The notes: generated by a model not told the origin, from the sequence alone. Counted from the stretch's first letter, positions 8,565 to 19,100 are shown. The stretch: 64,000 bases of DNA from Peptostreptococcaceae bacterium (GCA_025210335.1 JAOARY010000030.1:51640-115639), one strand, 5' to 3'. Made by a program: numbers and translations.

Positions 8565-9278
8565 ATGGGTAAACCTTTTAAAGCAGGTTGTGCAAGACCA
8601 CAAAAAACTATCGAAAATAAGATAGTAGAACCTGTACAAAAAGAAAAAGTCAATGAGGAGGAAAAAGCTATGGTTAAGGTTGGACAAGAAGTTCCAAATT
8701 TTGAGTTGTCAGGTTATCACAAAGGTGAATTTAAGCAATTTACATTAGAAGAATTTAGAGGTAAGTGGGTCTTACTTTGTTTCTACCCAGGCGATTTCAC
8801 ATTTGTCTGAGCTACTGAAGTTTCAGCAGTTGCTGAAGAATACAAAGAACTACAAAAACTAGATACAGAAGTTCTTTCTGTTAGTGTTGATAGCGTATTT
8901 GTTCACAAGATGTGGAATGACCATGAACTTAGCAAAATTATTTCTGAAGATAATATACCATTTCCAATGTTAGCAGATCAAGGTGGGGTAGTTGGTTCTA
9001 TGTATGGAGTTTATGATAAAGATGCTGGAGTTGAAATGCGTGGTCGTTTTATAATAGACCCAGACGGAATACTTCAAGGATACGAAGTCTTAACACCACC
9101 AGTTGGTAGAAATGTATCAGAAACTAAAAGACAGCTACAAGCTTTCCAATTAGTTCGTGAATCAAAAGGGACTGAAGTAACTCCATCAGGATGGCAACCT
9201 GGCAAAAAAACACTTAATCCAGGACCAGAATTAGTGGGTAATGTATGGAAAGAGTGGCAGGTAAAAGATGCTAAATAA
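8565..9278 (+). CDS. selenocysteine-containing peroxiredoxin (PrxU/AhpC type)
   Basis: Reads as one 237-residue protein if the in-frame TGA at 8808-8810 is decoded as selenocysteine (Sec82). The active site is then PGDFTFV-Sec-ATEV, aligning with FTFVCPTE of cysteine peroxiredoxins, so Sec replaces the peroxidatic Cys. No other stop interrupts the frame through to NVWKEWQVKDAK. It reduces peroxides in the cytoplasm. Two starts are possible: ATG 8565 (GGGAGG) and ATG 8670 (GAGGAGG). The extra 35 residues begin MGKPFKAGCARP and hold the only Cys of the N-terminal part. A gene finder treating TGA as stop would split it in two. Confidence 0.93.
8822..8837 (+). promoter_or_regulatory. bacterial SECIS hairpin directing selenocysteine insertion
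   Basis: TTCAGC (8822-8827), loop AGTT, GCTGAA (8832-8837): a perfect 6-bp stem inside the coding sequence. The apical loop starts 17 nt after the UGA and has G as its second base. This fits the published bacterial SECIS rule (loop 16-37 nt downstream, G in the first two loop bases). SelB would bind here. Confidence 0.75.
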
Positions 9279-9310
9279 ACTTTAGTTAAATATTAAATAT
9301 TATAAAAATA

Positions 9311-9340
9311 AAAAAACCCCACAATAATGTGAGGTTTTTT
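9311..9340. terminator. bidirectional terminator between selenoperoxiredoxin gene and rpsI
   Basis: AAAAAACCCCACA and TGTGAGGTTTTTT arms around ATAA, with one mismatch in the stem; an A-run on one side and a T-run on the other serve both converging units. Confidence 0.8.
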
Positions 9341-9355
9341 TTGATAAATAAAATA

Positions 9356-9748
9356 TTATCTCTTTGAGAACTGAGGAGCTCTTCTTGCACCTTTAAGTCC
9401 GTATTTCTTTCTTTCTTTCATTCTAGCATCTCTAGTAAGGTATCCAGCAGCTTTTAAAGCTGGTCTGTTTTCAGCATCTACAAGTAATAATGCTCTAGCT
9501 ATACCATGTCTCATAGCTCCAGCTTGTCCTGTAAATCCACCACCGTGAACTCTTATTATAACATCGAATTTACCTTCATTTTCAGTTATAACTAATGGTT
9601 GTATTACGTCTTTTCTTAAAGTTTCGTAATTTAAGTACTCTTCGATGTCTCTATTATTTATAGTAACTTTACCAGTTCCTTCTACTAATCTAACTCTTGC
9701 AACAGCGTTTTTTCTTCTTCCTGTTCCTTGATATTGAACTTTTGCCAT
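9356..9748 (-). CDS. rpsI: 30S ribosomal protein S9
   Basis: 130 residues, full length. Starts [20 protein letters not shown] and ends APQFSKR, the conserved C-terminal tail whose final Lys-Arg reaches the P-site tRNA in the 30S subunit. Last gene of the ecfA1-ecfA2-ecfT-truA-rplM-rpsI stretch, 21 bp after rplM, with its own ribosome site (GGGAGG). A bidirectional terminator follows. Confidence 0.98.
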   Translation of the reverse strand: MAKVQYQGTGRRKNAVARVRLVEGTGKVTINNRDIEEYLNYETLRKDVIQPLVITENEGKFDVIIRVHGGGFTGQAGAMRHGIARALLLVDAENRPALKAAGYLTRDARMKERKKYGLKGARRAPQFSKR

Positions 9749-9769
9749 TTTATTGTCCTCCCTTCAAAC

Positions 9770-10198
9770 CTATATTTCTAAAGTTGCTGGATTTTGAGCT
9801 TCATGAGTATGCTCTGCGCCAGCGAAAACTCTTAATCTAGTCATCATTCTTCTTCTTAATTTGTTCTTTGGAAGCATACCTTTTACAGCATGATTTATAA
9901 CTTCCTCAGGCTTTTCAGCAAGAAGTCTTCTATAAGGGATCTCTCTAAGGTGTCCTACATAACCAGTATGGTATCTGTATAATTTTTGATCTAGTTTCTT
10001 TCCTGTTAATTTAACGTCAGCAGCATTTATAACTACTACGAAATCTCCACAGTCTACACTAGGGTCAAATATTGCCTTATTCTTTCCTCTTAATACCTTT
10101 GCTATTTCAGTTGCCATACGACCTAAAGTTTTTCCTTTAGCGTCTACTATAAACCAATCTCTTTTTACTTCATTAGTTTTTGCTCTATACGATTTCAT
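9770..10198 (-). CDS. rplM: 50S ribosomal protein L13
   Basis: 142 residues, the usual bacterial size. Recognised by the DWFIVDAKGKTLGRMAT N-terminus and by HAVKGMLPKNKLRRRM. An early-assembly protein of the 50S subunit. Co-transcribed with rpsI; a near-consensus promoter lies about 180 bp upstream, so the pair can be expressed apart from truA. Confidence 0.98.
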   Translation of the reverse strand: MKSYRAKTNEVKRDWFIVDAKGKTLGRMATEIAKVLRGKNKAIFDPSVDCGDFVVVINAADVKLTGKKLDQKLYRYHTGYVGHLREIPYRRLLAEKPEEVINHAVKGMLPKNKLRRRMMTRLRVFAGAEHTHEAQNPATLEI

Positions 10199-10376
10199 AT
10201 CTTTTCCCTCCTTACACTACTTTTACAAACAGTGTGACATAACCTTATTATAATTTGCTAATTTTTAACGTCCTTACCACATCAGAAACTAAAAACTATC
10301 CATTATAAAAAGGAACTATATTTAAAGTCCGGGGCAAGTGGACATAATAACTTATTAATAATTAACACACTTAAAT
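10199..10376 (-). promoter_or_regulatory. leader of rplM-rpsI
   Basis: About 170 nt of untranslated RNA on the minus strand. Complementary arms visible: GTCC/GGAC around ACTTGCCCC (near 10326-10342) and ACACT/AGTGT just ahead of the AAGGAGG ribosome site (near 10214-10236). Firmicute rplM leaders are known to be structured and autoregulated; assigning this one to that class is inference. Confidence 0.4.
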
Positions 10377-10405
10377 AGTTTAATACATTGAACCTAGTGT
10401 GTCAA
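10377..10405 (-). promoter_or_regulatory. promoter of rplM-rpsI
   Basis: On the minus strand TTGACA (10405-10400), a 17-bp spacer and TAAACT (10382-10377). The -35 is perfect and the -10 matches 4 of 6. Confidence 0.6.
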
Positions 10406-10513
10406 GCTTTTTGATTAGATTTTAATATGTTTTTTTGCAAATCAAAATCCTTAATTTTTATTATAAAAATTTTAAGACTAATTTAAATCTGCATTTAACA
10501 ATTATTAAACAAT

Positions 10514-11248
10514 CTAATAATAAACTTCCATCAAAAATAACCCACATGCAGGCGCTGTTTTCGATGCTTTTGTTCTATCTTTTGCATCTATAATATCCTT
10601 TACATAAGATGGCTTAAATTTGCTTGTACCTACATCTACAAGGGTACCTGCAATTATTCTTACCATATTATATAAAAAACCATTACCTCTTATATCTATA
10701 TAAACAATATCTTTATCTTTACTAACTTTTAGCTCATATACTGTTCTTCTTGAAGTCTTAGCTGAACCTTTTGCTGCCTTAAAACTATCAAACTCATGTG
10801 TACCTATGATATATTTACAAGCTTCATTCATCTTTTCAATATCTAAATCTCTGCATAAATTCCATGCATAGTTTCTTTCGAATACAGACATTATTTCACC
10901 TGTATATATTCTATACCTATAAGATTTTCCTACAGAATGAATTCTACTGTGAAATTCATCTCTTACATCTACTGCTTCTAACACTCTTATATCAGGATTT
11001 AATTTAGTATTTAAAGCTCTTACTATATTTTTGCAATCTATTTTATTATCCAAATGAAAATTACATACAGTTCTTTGTGCATGTACCTTCGCATCAGTTC
11101 TAGAAGACCCAAAAATTTTTATATCCTCTTTAAAAAGTGATTTCAATGCTTTTTGTATTTGACTTTGTATTGTGATTTTGTCTGGCTGTATTTGAAATCC
11201 AAAATAATTACTGCCATCATAACTCACAGTAAGCTTTATGTTTCTCAA
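10514..11248 (-). CDS. truA: tRNA pseudouridine(38-40) synthase TruA
   Basis: 244 residues, full length. Converts uridines 38-40 of the tRNA anticodon arm to pseudouridine. The catalytic aspartate lies in GSSRTDAKVHA (about residues 47-57), and RGNGFLYNMVRIIAGTLVDV is the conserved C-terminal motif. Follows ecfT at 24 bp, the standard Firmicute order after the ECF genes. Confidence 0.97.
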   Translation of the reverse strand: MRNIKLTVSYDGSNYFGFQIQPDKITIQSQIQKALKSLFKEDIKIFGSSRTDAKVHAQRTVCNFHLDNKIDCKNIVRALNTKLNPDIRVLEAVDVRDEFHSRIHSVGKSYRYRIYTGEIMSVFERNYAWNLCRDLDIEKMNEACKYIIGTHEFDSFKAAKGSAKTSRRTVYELKVSKDKDIVYIDIRGNGFLYNMVRIIAGTLVDVGTSKFKPSYVKDIIDAKDRTKASKTAPACGLFLMEVYY

Positions 11249-11272
11249 AAACTCACCATCCTTATATCTATA

Positions 11273-12073
11273 TTAAAATAAAAATCTAAACATAATTATA
11301 ATAATCATGTATATTGCAATAAAAAGAAGTGCAACATAATCTCTTGATTCTATTTTGATTTCTTTCATTCTTGTTCTATTATTTCCACCTCTATAACATC
11401 TTGCTTCCATAGCCATAGCAAGTTCATCAGCTCTTCTAAAAGCACTTATAAATAGTGGTACTAAAAGTGGTATCATACTCTTAGCCTTCTTTATAATTCC
11501 ACCTTTTTCAAAATCAGCCCCTCTTGCCATTTGCGCTTTCATTATCTTATCTGTTTCATCCAAAAGAGTTGGTATAAATCTAAGTGCAATAGTCATCATC
11601 ATAGCTATTTCATGAGACGGTACTCCAATTTTTTTAAATGGATCCAATAATTTTTCGATTCCATCAGTTAGCTTTATTGGTGAAGTGACCAAAGTTAATA
11701 TTGATGTACCAATTATTAAAAGTATTAATCTTAAGGCCATAAAAGTACCTTGATAAAGACCTTCTTTGGTTATTTTAAAAATACTAAATTTAAAAACAAT
11801 TTCACCTGGAGTTAAAAATATATTAAGTGAAAATGTAAGCAAAATTATCATAAATATAGGTTTTAGACCTTTTAGCATATATTTTAATGGTACTTTTGAA
11901 ATAGCTATTACAGTAGCTAAATAAGCAAGTACTATTAAATATCCATAAAAATTATTTACAACAAATAATGATAACATAAATAAAAATGTTGCAATTATTT
12001 TAACCCTTGGATCTATTTTGTGAAGTAAAGAATCCACAGGATAAAATTGCCCTATTGTTATATCTTTAAGCAT
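11273..12073 (-). CDS. ecfT: energy-coupling factor transporter transmembrane protein EcfT
   Basis: 266 residues with five to six hydrophobic helices. EcfT joins the two EcfA ATPases to exchangeable vitamin-binding S components in the membrane. The two coupling motifs are visible as AQMARGADF and [10 protein letters not shown] (about residues 181-230), the second a variant ARC rather than ARG. Overlaps ecfA2 by 8 bp. No S component is encoded in the window, as is usual for the shared group II module. Confidence 0.95.
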   Translation of the reverse strand: MLKDITIGQFYPVDSLLHKIDPRVKIIATFLFMLSLFVVNNFYGYLIVLAYLATVIAISKVPLKYMLKGLKPIFMIILLTFSLNIFLTPGEIVFKFSIFKITKEGLYQGTFMALRLILLIIGTSILTLVTSPIKLTDGIEKLLDPFKKIGVPSHEIAMMMTIALRFIPTLLDETDKIMKAQMARGADFEKGGIIKKAKSMIPLLVPLFISAFRRADELAMAMEARCYRGGNNRTRMKEIKIESRDYVALLFIAIYMIIIIMFRFLF

Positions 12074-12926
12074 TATTATCCCCCCTTAAAACTCTAAGTA
12101 TTTCTTCTTTAGCTTCTTTAATATTTATAATATCAGTTCTAATATCAAAACCTTTTTCTTTTAATCTATTCATTAAACTAGATACCTTCGGAATATCAAG
12201 ACCTATCTCTTTAAGTCCAGTTTCATTTTGAAAAACTTCTCTAGGAGTACCTAAGTATTTTACTTTTCCTTTTGCCATTACAATAAGTTTATCCGCTATC
12301 TTTGCAACATCTTCCATGCTATGGGATACCAAAATTATTGTAGTGTTATATTTATTGTGAAGCCCTTTAATCATATCAAGAATTTCATCTCTACCATGAG
12401 GATCTAATCCTGCTGTTGGTTCATCTAATATCAAAACTTCTGGTCTCATAGCAATTACTCCTGCTATAGCAACTCTTCTTCTTTGCCCTCCAGAAAGTTC
12501 AAACGGCGATCTATCCTTTAAAGAATAATCAAGACCTACCATTTCCATCGAATCTTTTACTATTTGTTTTATCTTATCTTCTTCAATCTCTAAATTTTTA
12601 GGTCCATATGCAATATCTTTTTCAATTGTTTCTTCAAATAATTGATATTCTGGATATTGAAATACCAAACCTACTTTTTTTCTTATTCTTGTAAGATCCA
12701 TATTTGAATCAGTTATATCTTCGTTATTAATTATAATGCTTCCAGATGTTTTTTTAAGTATTCCATTTAGATGTTGTATCAAAGTCGATTTACCAGAACC
12801 AGTATGCCCTATTATACATGTAAATTCTCCATCTTCAATATTGAAGCTTACATCATCTAATGCTTTACTCTCAAAAGGTGTACCTTTTGAATATATATGA
12901 CTTAAATTCTTTACTTCAATTGGCAT
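12066..12926 (-). CDS. ecfA2: energy-coupling factor transporter ATPase EcfA2
   Basis: 286 residues. ABC ATPase with Walker [10 protein letters not shown] (about 40-48), signature LSGGQRRR, Walker [13 protein letters not shown] and an H-loop VSHSMED. It pairs with EcfA1 to power vitamin uptake. The start overlaps the end of ecfA1 by 16 bp, so translation is coupled. The long C-terminal extension past the nucleotide domain is typical of EcfA proteins. Confidence 0.95.
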   Translation of the reverse strand: MPIEVKNLSHIYSKGTPFESKALDDVSFNIEDGEFTCIIGHTGSGKSTLIQHLNGILKKTSGSIIINNEDITDSNMDLTRIRKKVGLVFQYPEYQLFEETIEKDIAYGPKNLEIEEDKIKQIVKDSMEMVGLDYSLKDRSPFELSGGQRRRVAIAGVIAMRPEVLILDEPTAGLDPHGRDEILDMIKGLHNKYNTTIILVSHSMEDVAKIADKLIVMAKGKVKYLGTPREVFQNETGLKEIGLDIPKVSSLMNRLKEKGFDIRTDIINIKEAKEEILRVLRGDNNA

Positions 12927-13747
12927 AGACTTTCCACCATCTCCTCTACCGTTAATATATCAGAAGATATATCTATGTTTTGTTTTTTAAGTTCATATGA
13001 AAGTTCAGTCATCGAAGGTACATCCAGTCCTAAATTCTTTAGTTTTTCTACTTGACTAAATATCTCTCTTGGTTTTCCTTCCATTATAACCTTACCTTTT
13101 TCCATAACTATAACTCTATTTGCATCAACTGCTTCATCCATAAAATGTGTTATATGTATTATTGTCTTTTTTTCTTCTTTATTTAATTTCTTTATAGTAT
13201 TCATAACTTCTTTTCTACCAGATGGGTCTAACATCGCTGTTGGCTCATCAAAAATTATACAATTTGGTTTCATCGCTATTATACCTGCAATTGCCACTCT
13301 TTGTTTTTGCCCTCCAGAAAGATAGTGCGGAGCCTTATTTCTAAACTCATACATATCTACTGCCTTTAAAGCTTCATCTACTCTTATTCTTATTTCTTTT
13401 GGTTCGATACCTAAGTTTTCTGGCCCAAATGCCACATCTTCTTCAACTATAGTTGCAACTATTTGATTATCTGGATTTTGAAAAACCATACCAGCACTTT
13501 GTCTAATCTCCCAAAGTAAATTATTATCTTTTGTATTCATCCCATTTATACAAACATCGCCTGATTTAGGCTTTAATATAGCATTTAAATGTTTAGCTAA
13601 TGTGGACTTACCAGAACCATTATGACCTAATATTACAACAAACTCACCCTCGTTGATCTCAATATTTAAATCATCTAGAGCTTTAAAAGCTTCTTCATCT
13701 CTATGATATTCAAAAATTACATTACTTACACTTACAGTTTTTTTCAA
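12911..13747 (-). CDS. ecfA1: energy-coupling factor transporter ATPase EcfA1
   Basis: 278 residues. ABC ATPase: Walker [11 protein letters not shown]-loop VFQNPDNQ, signature LSGGQKQR, Walker [14 protein letters not shown]-loop ITHFMDEA. First gene of the ECF module. AGAGGTG precedes the TTG start. A strongly structured RNA segment lies between it and rplQ and may control the module. Confidence 0.95.
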   Translation of the reverse strand: MKKTVSVSNVIFEYHRDEEAFKALDDLNIEINEGEFVVILGHNGSGKSTLAKHLNAILKPKSGDVCINGMNTKDNNLLWEIRQSAGMVFQNPDNQIVATIVEEDVAFGPENLGIEPKEIRIRVDEALKAVDMYEFRNKAPHYLSGGQKQRVAIAGIIAMKPNCIIFDEPTAMLDPSGRKEVMNTIKKLNKEEKKTIIHITHFMDEAVDANRVIVMEKGKVIMEGKPREIFSQVEKLKNLGLDVPSMTELSYELKKQNIDISSDILTVEEMVESLCQLK

Positions 13748-13797
13748 TTAATTCACCTCTTTGGATGATAAATACTTTTATTTTTTATACACAAAAG

Positions 13798-13913
13798 GGG
13801 AAAGCTAAATACTTTCCCTCTTAAGTGTAAAGATTATTAATTAAACTATGCATCCGTTATGTAGATGTATAGTTTATCTAATAAGCTTCTCCGTCTAGTA
13901 TCTTTACGCTTGT
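13798..13913 (-). ncRNA. structured leader or small RNA upstream of ecfA1, with possible terminator
   Basis: Minus-strand RNA with two long helices. P1 pairs about 13900-13912 with 13822-13834 (about 12 bp with one mismatch, core GUAAAGAU/AUCUUUAC). Inside it an arm pairs 13864-13875 with 13843-13854 (11 of 12 bp). A GGGAAAG/CTTTCCC hairpin (13818-13798) follows and ends in CTTTT just before ecfA1. The architecture suggests a riboswitch-like attenuator or a stand-alone RNA; I do not recognise the class. Confidence 0.45.
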
Positions 13914-13974
13914 TAAAGCTACACACTAAACTCATATTCGATTATATAAATATAAAAATATATATTTTTATAAA

Positions 13975-13996
13975 AAGGAAGGACTAAGCCTTCCTT
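13975..13996 (-). terminator. terminator of the rpsJ-rplQ operon
   Basis: 8-bp G/C-containing stem AAGGAAGG/CCTTCCTT with a 6-nt loop, followed on the minus strand by a T-run (TTTTTATAAAAAT). Placed 22 bp after rplQ. Confidence 0.85.
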
Positions 13997-14017
13997 ATTT
14001 TTAGTGAAAAGTTATTA

Positions 14018-14359
14018 TTAAACTAATTCAATAATAGCCATTTCTGCAGCGTCACCTTTTCTTGGTCCAAGCTTCATTATTCTTGTGTATCCACCATTTC
14101 TTTCTGCATAAGAAGGTGCTATTTCATCAAAAAGATTTTTAACTACAGTTTCATCTAATATATAAGCAAGAGCTTGTCTTCTTGCATGTAAATCTCCTCT
14201 TTTACCAAGAGTGATCATTTTTTCTGCTATTCTTCTTGTTTCTTTAGCTCTTGTAACAGTTGTTGTCATTCTTTTATTTCTTAAAAGATCAGTTACAAGG
14301 TTTCTAAGCATTAGGTTTCTATGTGAAGTAACACGACCTAGTTTACGTTGTTTAGCCAT
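14018..14359 (-). CDS. rplQ: 50S ribosomal protein L17
   Basis: 113 residues, the short bacterial form. Identified by [20 protein letters not shown] and the ending [21 protein letters not shown]. Last gene of the main ribosomal operon; follows rpoA by 18 bp and is closed by a strong terminator. Confidence 0.98.
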   Translation of the reverse strand: MAKQRKLGRVTSHRNLMLRNLVTDLLRNKRMTTTVTRAKETRRIAEKMITLGKRGDLHARRQALAYILDETVVKNLFDEIAPSYAERNGGYTRIMKLGPRKGDAAEMAIIELV

Positions 14360-14377
14360 CTAATTTCCCTCCTTCGC

Positions 14378-15322
14378 CTAGTCTTCTTTTTTAAGGTTAA
14401 GGCCTAATTCAGCTATCTTTTGTTCAACTTCTTCTAAAGATTTCTTTCCTAGGTTTCTAACCTTCATCATTTCTTCTTCATTCTTTTCAGTAAGTTCTTC
14501 AACCGTATTTATACCAGCTCTTTTTAAGCAGTTATACGATCTTACTGATAGATCAAGTTCTTCAATAGTCATCTCTAGAACTTTTTCTTTTTTATCTTCT
14601 TCTTTTTCAACCATTATCTCAACACTACTAACATGTTCAGTAAGGTCAATGAAAAGATTAAGATGTTCAGTTAATATTTTAGATCCTAAAGAAATACCTT
14701 CTTGTGGATTTATACTTCCATTTGTCCAAACTTCTATAACAAGTTTGTCAAAATCCGTTCTTTGTCCAACTCTAGTATTTTCAACTTTATAGTTTACTTT
14801 TTCAACAGGAGTATAAATAGAATCCATTGGTATTACACCAATTGGCATATCGTCAGATTTATTTTCTTCCGATGGCACATATCCTCTACCTTTGCTTATA
14901 ACCATTTCCATATTGAATTTAGCACCCTTATCTAAAGTTGCTATTTTAAGATCTTTATTTATTATTTCAACGTCAGGAGGACATATAATGTCACCAGCAG
15001 TAACAATTTGATCTCCTTGCGCTTCTATTCTTACCGTTCTATCGCCTTCTCCATCAATAGTTGCAGAAAGTTCTTTTAAAGTAAGCATTATTTGAGTTAC
15101 GTCTTCTTTTACACCTGGTACTGTAGAGAATTCATGTAAAACTCCATCTATTCTGATTGATTTTACCGCTACACCAGGTAATGAAGATAAAAGTACTCTT
15201 CTTAGTGCATTACCAAGAGTTATACCATAACCTCTTTCCAAAGGTTCTAAAACAAATTTTCCATATCTATGGTCTTCATTTAATTCCAGAATCTCAACCT
15301 TCGGCTTTTCTATTTCTATCAT
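14378..15322 (-). CDS. rpoA: DNA-directed RNA polymerase alpha subunit
   Basis: 314 residues with both domains: the assembly domain ([20 protein letters not shown] near 29-48) and the C-terminal domain that contacts UP elements and activators ([19 protein letters not shown], then [14 protein letters not shown]). The linker holds a Glu/Lys run. A standard Firmicute alpha in its usual place between rpsD and rplQ. Confidence 0.98.
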   Translation of the reverse strand: MIEIEKPKVEILELNEDHRYGKFVLEPLERGYGITLGNALRRVLLSSLPGVAVKSIRIDGVLHEFSTVPGVKEDVTQIMLTLKELSATIDGEGDRTVRIEAQGDQIVTAGDIICPPDVEIINKDLKIATLDKGAKFNMEMVISKGRGYVPSEENKSDDMPIGVIPMDSIYTPVEKVNYKVENTRVGQRTDFDKLVIEVWTNGSINPQEGISLGSKILTEHLNLFIDLTEHVSSVEIMVEKEEDKKEKVLEMTIEELDLSVRSYNCLKRAGINTVEELTEKNEEEMMKVRNLGKKSLEEVEQKIAELGLNLKKED

Positions 15323-15415
15323 CTATTAAACCCTCCTTATGTTTTTTTAACCAAACTTGAGGGCAACTTTTTCCATAAGAGCAACTGATTCTATTGCTGA
15401 GTTTTAATCTACCCT

Positions 15416-16039
15416 CTACTTAGAGTAAAGCTCAACGATTAAGTGTTCCTCTATTTCTAGGTCTATATCTTCTCTTGTAGGAAGAGCTACCACTTTACCC
15501 TGCATTTTTTCAATATCTACATTTAACCAATTAGGAACAACTCTTGTGAAGTTCTCTACTAATGATTTCATCTTTGGTGAAGTTTTAGAAGTTTCCTTAA
15601 CTACTATTTCATCTCCAATTGAAACTAACATTGATGGTATATTAGCTTTGTGTCCATTTAGTGTAAAGTGTCCGTGTCTTACTAATTGTCTAGCTTCTTT
15701 TCTTGATGCAGCTAGTCCCATTTTGTAAACTACATTATCAAGTCTTCTTTCTAGTAAGCTTAGTAAGTTTTCACCTGTTTTACCTTGCATATTTTCAGCT
15801 TTTTCATAAGTGTTTCTAAATTGAGTTTCTAAAACTCCATATATTCTCTTAACTTTTTGCTTTTCTCTTAATTGAGTTCCGTAGTTCGAAACTTTCTTTC
15901 TACCTTGTCCATGCATACCTGGAGCATAAGGTCTCTTGTTCATTGCACATTTTTCTGTATAACATCTGTCTCCTTTAAGGAATAACTTCATTCCTTCTCT
16001 ACGACAAAGTCTACATTCTGGTCCGTTATATCTTGCCAT
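15416..16039 (-). CDS. rpsD: 30S ribosomal protein S4
   Basis: 207 residues. An early 16S-binding protein. The N-terminus has CRLCRREG and [11 protein letters not shown], giving a four-cysteine zinc-binding site (C+ form); the S4 RNA-binding domain begins near [20 protein letters not shown]. Here rpsD lies within the alpha operon, whereas in Bacillus it is separate. Confidence 0.98.
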   Translation of the reverse strand: MARYNGPECRLCRREGMKLFLKGDRCYTEKCAMNKRPYAPGMHGQGRKKVSNYGTQLREKQKVKRIYGVLETQFRNTYEKAENMQGKTGENLLSLLERRLDNVVYKMGLAASRKEARQLVRHGHFTLNGHKANIPSMLVSIGDEIVVKETSKTSPKMKSLVENFTRVVPNWLNVDIEKMQGKVVALPTREDIDLEIEEHLIVELYSK

Positions 16040-16067
16040 TTTTTCAATACACCTCCTATTATATCAA

Positions 16068-16466
16068 TTAAACTCTTCTTCTCTTTGGTGGTCTACAACC
16101 ATTATGAGGTATTGGAGTAACATCTTTAATCATGCTTATATCAAGTCCTGCCGCTTGTAATGATCTTATAGCAGCTTCTCTACCTGCACCTGGTCCTTTT
16201 ACAAATACTTCTACCGCCTTAAGTCCGTGTTCCATAGCTGATTTTGCAGCTGTTTCAGCAGCCATTTGAGCAGCGAATGGAGTAGATTTTCTTGATCCTT
16301 TAAAACCTAATTGTCCTGCACTTGCCCAAGCTATTGCGTTACCACGTACATCAGTAAGAGTAACTATTGTATTGTTAAATGTAGATTTAACATGAGCATG
16401 TCCACGTTCTATGTTTTTACGTTCTTTTCTTCTTACACGTGTAGCTTTTTTCTTTGGCTTAGCCAT
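16068..16466 (-). CDS. rpsK: 30S ribosomal protein S11
   Basis: 132 residues. Platform protein of the 30S subunit. Typical internal [18 protein letters not shown] and C-terminal [18 protein letters not shown]. Between rpsM and rpsD with its own GGAGGG ribosome site. Confidence 0.98.
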   Translation of the reverse strand: MAKPKKKATRVRRKERKNIERGHAHVKSTFNNTIVTLTDVRGNAIAWASAGQLGFKGSRKSTPFAAQMAAETAAKSAMEHGLKAVEVFVKGPGAGREAAIRSLQAAGLDISMIKDVTPIPHNGCRPPKRRRV

Positions 16467-16499
16467 TTTATTTTCCCTCCTTTATCACTAGATTATAAC

Positions 16500-16865
16500 C
16501 TATTTCTTACGACTTACTGTTTTCTTAGGTCCTTTTCTTGTTCTAGCATTAGTTTTAGTTTTTTGTCCTCTTAAAGGTAAACTGAATCTATGTCTGATAC
16601 CTCTGTAGCACTTGATATCTTTAAGTCTTTTTATATTAAGAGTAATCTCTCTTCTAAGATCACCTTCAACTAGGTAATCTTCATCTATTAATCCTCTTAA
16701 CTTATTTACTTCGTCTTCTGTAAGATCTTTTATTCTAGTATCTTTATTGATACCTGCTTTTACTAATAAAGCGTTTGATCTTGTTCTTCCTATTCCAAAT
16801 ATATAAGTAAGTCCTATTTCAACTCTCTTATCTCTTGGTAAGTCAACACCGGCTATTCTTGCCAT
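16500..16865 (-). CDS. rpsM: 30S ribosomal protein S13
   Basis: 121 residues from the ATG at 16865, chosen because TTAGGAGGTG lies just upstream and the product then begins [18 protein letters not shown] as in other bacteria; the frame is open seven codons further. Head protein of the 30S subunit that contacts the P-site tRNA. Ends in a basic tail [16 protein letters not shown]. Confidence 0.97.
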   Translation of the reverse strand: MARIAGVDLPRDKRVEIGLTYIFGIGRTRSNALLVKAGINKDTRIKDLTEDEVNKLRGLIDEDYLVEGDLRREITLNIKRLKDIKCYRGIRHRFSLPLRGQKTKTNARTRKGPKKTVSRKK

Positions 16866-16961
16866 TTGATTACACCTCCTAATCAATTCAATGATTCTTT
16901 ACTGTCCAATGCAAAATTATACATCATTTGCAGAAAAAAATCTAGTTTTTTTTTCTACTAA

Positions 16962-17075
<114 letters not shown>

Positions 17076-17096
17076 CTATATCCCTCCTTAGAGTAA

Positions 17097-17315
17097 CTAC
17101 TTCTTACGCCATATTATTCTTCCCTTAGATAGGTCATACGGTGACATTTCAACTGTTACCTTATCTCCTGGAAGAATTCTAATAAAATTCATTCTAAGTT
17201 TACCAGAAATGTGAGCAAGGATTTCATGGTCGTTTTCTAGTTTTACCTTGAACATGGCGTTTGGTAAAGATTCAACGACAACACCTTCTAATTCTATAAC
17301 ATCTTTTTTGGCCAT
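17097..17315 (-). CDS. infA: translation initiation factor IF-1
   Basis: 72 residues, the exact usual length. An OB-fold protein that occupies the A site during initiation: [49 protein letters not shown]. The start overlaps the stop of the KOW-domain gene by one base (TAATG). Confidence 0.98.
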   Translation of the reverse strand: MAKKDVIELEGVVVESLPNAMFKVKLENDHEILAHISGKLRMNFIRILPGDKVTVEMSPYDLSKGRIIWRKK

Positions 17316-17623
17316 TAAGTAACCAACCCTCCATTTCTATTTTCCTCAGGATTAAATCCCAATTCTCTTAACTCTCTTCTTAGGTAAGCATTGTTCACCT
17401 TTTCGGTAGCTAAGATTTTTTCTTTTAATTTTATTGATACAGTTTTAGTCTTTGATAGATGTTTAATTTTTTTCTTTTTTGGATTATCTAATCTTCTTAA
17501 ATCTCCATCTGCAATATATACATAATTATCATCAATTATATCTATTACAAAAAAAAATCGCTTACTATCTCTTCCCGCTTTGGAAAAGACCACCTGTCCA
17601 ATTTCTAAATCATTTAAATTCAC
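17315..17623 (-). CDS. KOW-domain RNA-binding protein (L14e-like)
   Basis: About 102 residues. The beginning, [20 protein letters not shown], is a KOW motif with the conserved Gly, and the tail is basic ([14 protein letters not shown]). Such a protein sits between map and infA in many Clostridia and probably binds rRNA; no specific role is established. The start is uncertain: a GTG at 17632 lies inside the AAAGAGGTG ribosome site, so the GTG at 17623 or the TTG between is more likely. Confidence 0.85.
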   Translation of the reverse strand: MNLNDLEIGQVVFSKAGRDSKRFFFVIDIIDDNYVYIADGDLRRLDNPKKKKIKHLSKTKTVSIKLKEKILATEKVNNAYLRRELRELGFNPEENRNGGLVT

Positions 17624-17642
17624 CAATTTCACCTCTTTGGCT

Positions 17643-18389
17643 TTATAGAACCGTCAATAAAAGTGGCTCATCTTTAGTAATGGCAATAGTATTTTCATAA
17701 TGTGATGATTTTTTGCCATCCATTGTAACAGCTGTCCAACCATCTGAAAGTACTTTCACTTTATAAGTTCCTATATTGACCATTGGTTCAATTGCTAGTA
17801 CCATTCCCTCTGTTAATCTTGGTCCTCTGTTTGGAAGACCGTAATTAGGAATTTGAGGATCTTCGTGGAGATCTTTACCTATACCATGACCAACAAAGTC
17901 CCTAACAATAGAAAAACCAAAACTTTCTACATAAGCTTGAATCGCATGAGAAATATCTGATAATCTATATCCTTCCTTAGCAAACTTTATACCTTCGTAA
18001 AAACTTTGCTGAGTTACATCTATTAGTTTTCTATCAATTTCTGATATATTCCCAACAGCCCAAGTTCTAGCTGCATCTCCATGATAACCATTATAATAAG
18101 CTCCAATATCCAAACTTATTATTTCTCCCTCTAAAAGAGGTTTTTTATCAGGAAATCCGTGAACTACAACTTCGTTCTTCGATGCACATATGCTAGCTGG
18201 AAAACCACCATATCCTTTAAAAGAAGGCGTAGCACCATATTTTCTTATATTCTTTTCAGCTAATTCATCAAGTTCTTTTGTCGTTATTCCTATCTTAAGA
18301 GCTTCTCTTAGAAGTTCATGAGTTTCTGCTACTATTTTTCCAGCATCCTTTAAAGCTTCTATTTCCTTAGAGGATCTTATTTGTATCAT
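17643..18389 (-). CDS. map: type I methionine aminopeptidase
   Basis: 248 residues. Removes initiator Met from new proteins using two metal ions. Ligands are visible in [17 protein letters not shown] (two Asp), [17 protein letters not shown] (His), [11 protein letters not shown] (Glu) and [11 protein letters not shown] (Glu). Starts one base into the adk stop (TAATG), so coupled to adk, the standard secY-adk-map order. Confidence 0.98.
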   Translation of the reverse strand: MIQIRSSKEIEALKDAGKIVAETHELLREALKIGITTKELDELAEKNIRKYGATPSFKGYGGFPASICASKNEVVVHGFPDKKPLLEGEIISLDIGAYYNGYHGDAARTWAVGNISEIDRKLIDVTQQSFYEGIKFAKEGYRLSDISHAIQAYVESFGFSIVRDFVGHGIGKDLHEDPQIPNYGLPNRGPRLTEGMVLAIEPMVNIGTYKVKVLSDGWTAVTMDGKKSSHYENTIAITKDEPLLLTVL

Positions 18390-19036
18390 TACTCCTCACT
18401 TCCTAGAGCTTTTTTTATGTCTTCAAAAACTTTAGATATTTCTTGTTCACCGTCTACATTTAATAGTATATCTTTTTTTGTATAAAAATCAACTAAAGGC
18501 ATAGTTTCATTTAAATACACATCGATTCTACTAGCAACAGTTTCTACTGTATCATCTTTTCTTTGATAAAGTTCTCCGTCACATAGATCGCAAACAGATT
18601 CTTTTTTAGGAGGATTAAACGATACGTGGAATGCAGCTCCGCAATCCTTACACATACGTCTACCAGTTATTCTATCAACTAAAAGTTCTTTTTTAACTTC
18701 TATATTGATAACATAATCTAATTTCATAGAATCTCCTAAAACTTCTTCTAAAGCCGTAGCTTGAACTAAAGTTCTTGGGAAACCATCTAGTAAAAATCCA
18801 TTTTCACAGTCATCTTCATCTAATCTTGATTTAACAAGATCAACAACTAGCTCATCTGGAACTAAAAGTCCTTTATCTATAAAGTCCTTAGCTTTTTTTC
18901 CTAGTGGAGTTCCTTCTTTTATGTTCTTTCTAAATATATCTCCTGTCGATATATGAGGTATCTTATATTCATTAATTATACTCTTTGCTTGTGTTCCCTT
19001 TCCAGCACCTGGAGGTCCAAGTAGTATAAGTCTCAT
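18389..19036 (-). CDS. adk: adenylate kinase
   Basis: 215 residues from the ATG at 19036, which GGAG precedes by 9 bp; an ATG three codons earlier touches that site and is less likely. P-loop GPPGAGKGT. The LID domain carries four cysteines, MCKDCGAAF and SVCDLCDG, the zinc-binding form found in Gram-positive bacteria. Interconverts ATP, ADP and AMP. Placed between secY and map. Confidence 0.97.
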   Translation of the reverse strand: MRLILLGPPGAGKGTQAKSIINEYKIPHISTGDIFRKNIKEGTPLGKKAKDFIDKGLLVPDELVVDLVKSRLDEDDCENGFLLDGFPRTLVQATALEEVLGDSMKLDYVINIEVKKELLVDRITGRRMCKDCGAAFHVSFNPPKKESVCDLCDGELYQRKDDTVETVASRIDVYLNETMPLVDFYTKKDILLNVDGEQEISKVFEDIKKALGSEE

Positions 19037-19100
19037 ATTCCTCATCTCCTAGTAGATTATTTTAAAACCAAACTAAAGGGGATAAAATCCCCTTAATTTT

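Noticed and set aside
8565..9278. Reading the in-frame TGA as a nonsense mutation (broken peroxiredoxin gene)
   Set aside because: The TGA sits exactly at the peroxidatic Cys codon, the frame is otherwise intact, and a SECIS hairpin follows at the right distance.
14702..14935. Open frames antisense to rpoA and other ribosomal genes
   Set aside because: Shadows of conserved genes; no ribosome sites or family features.
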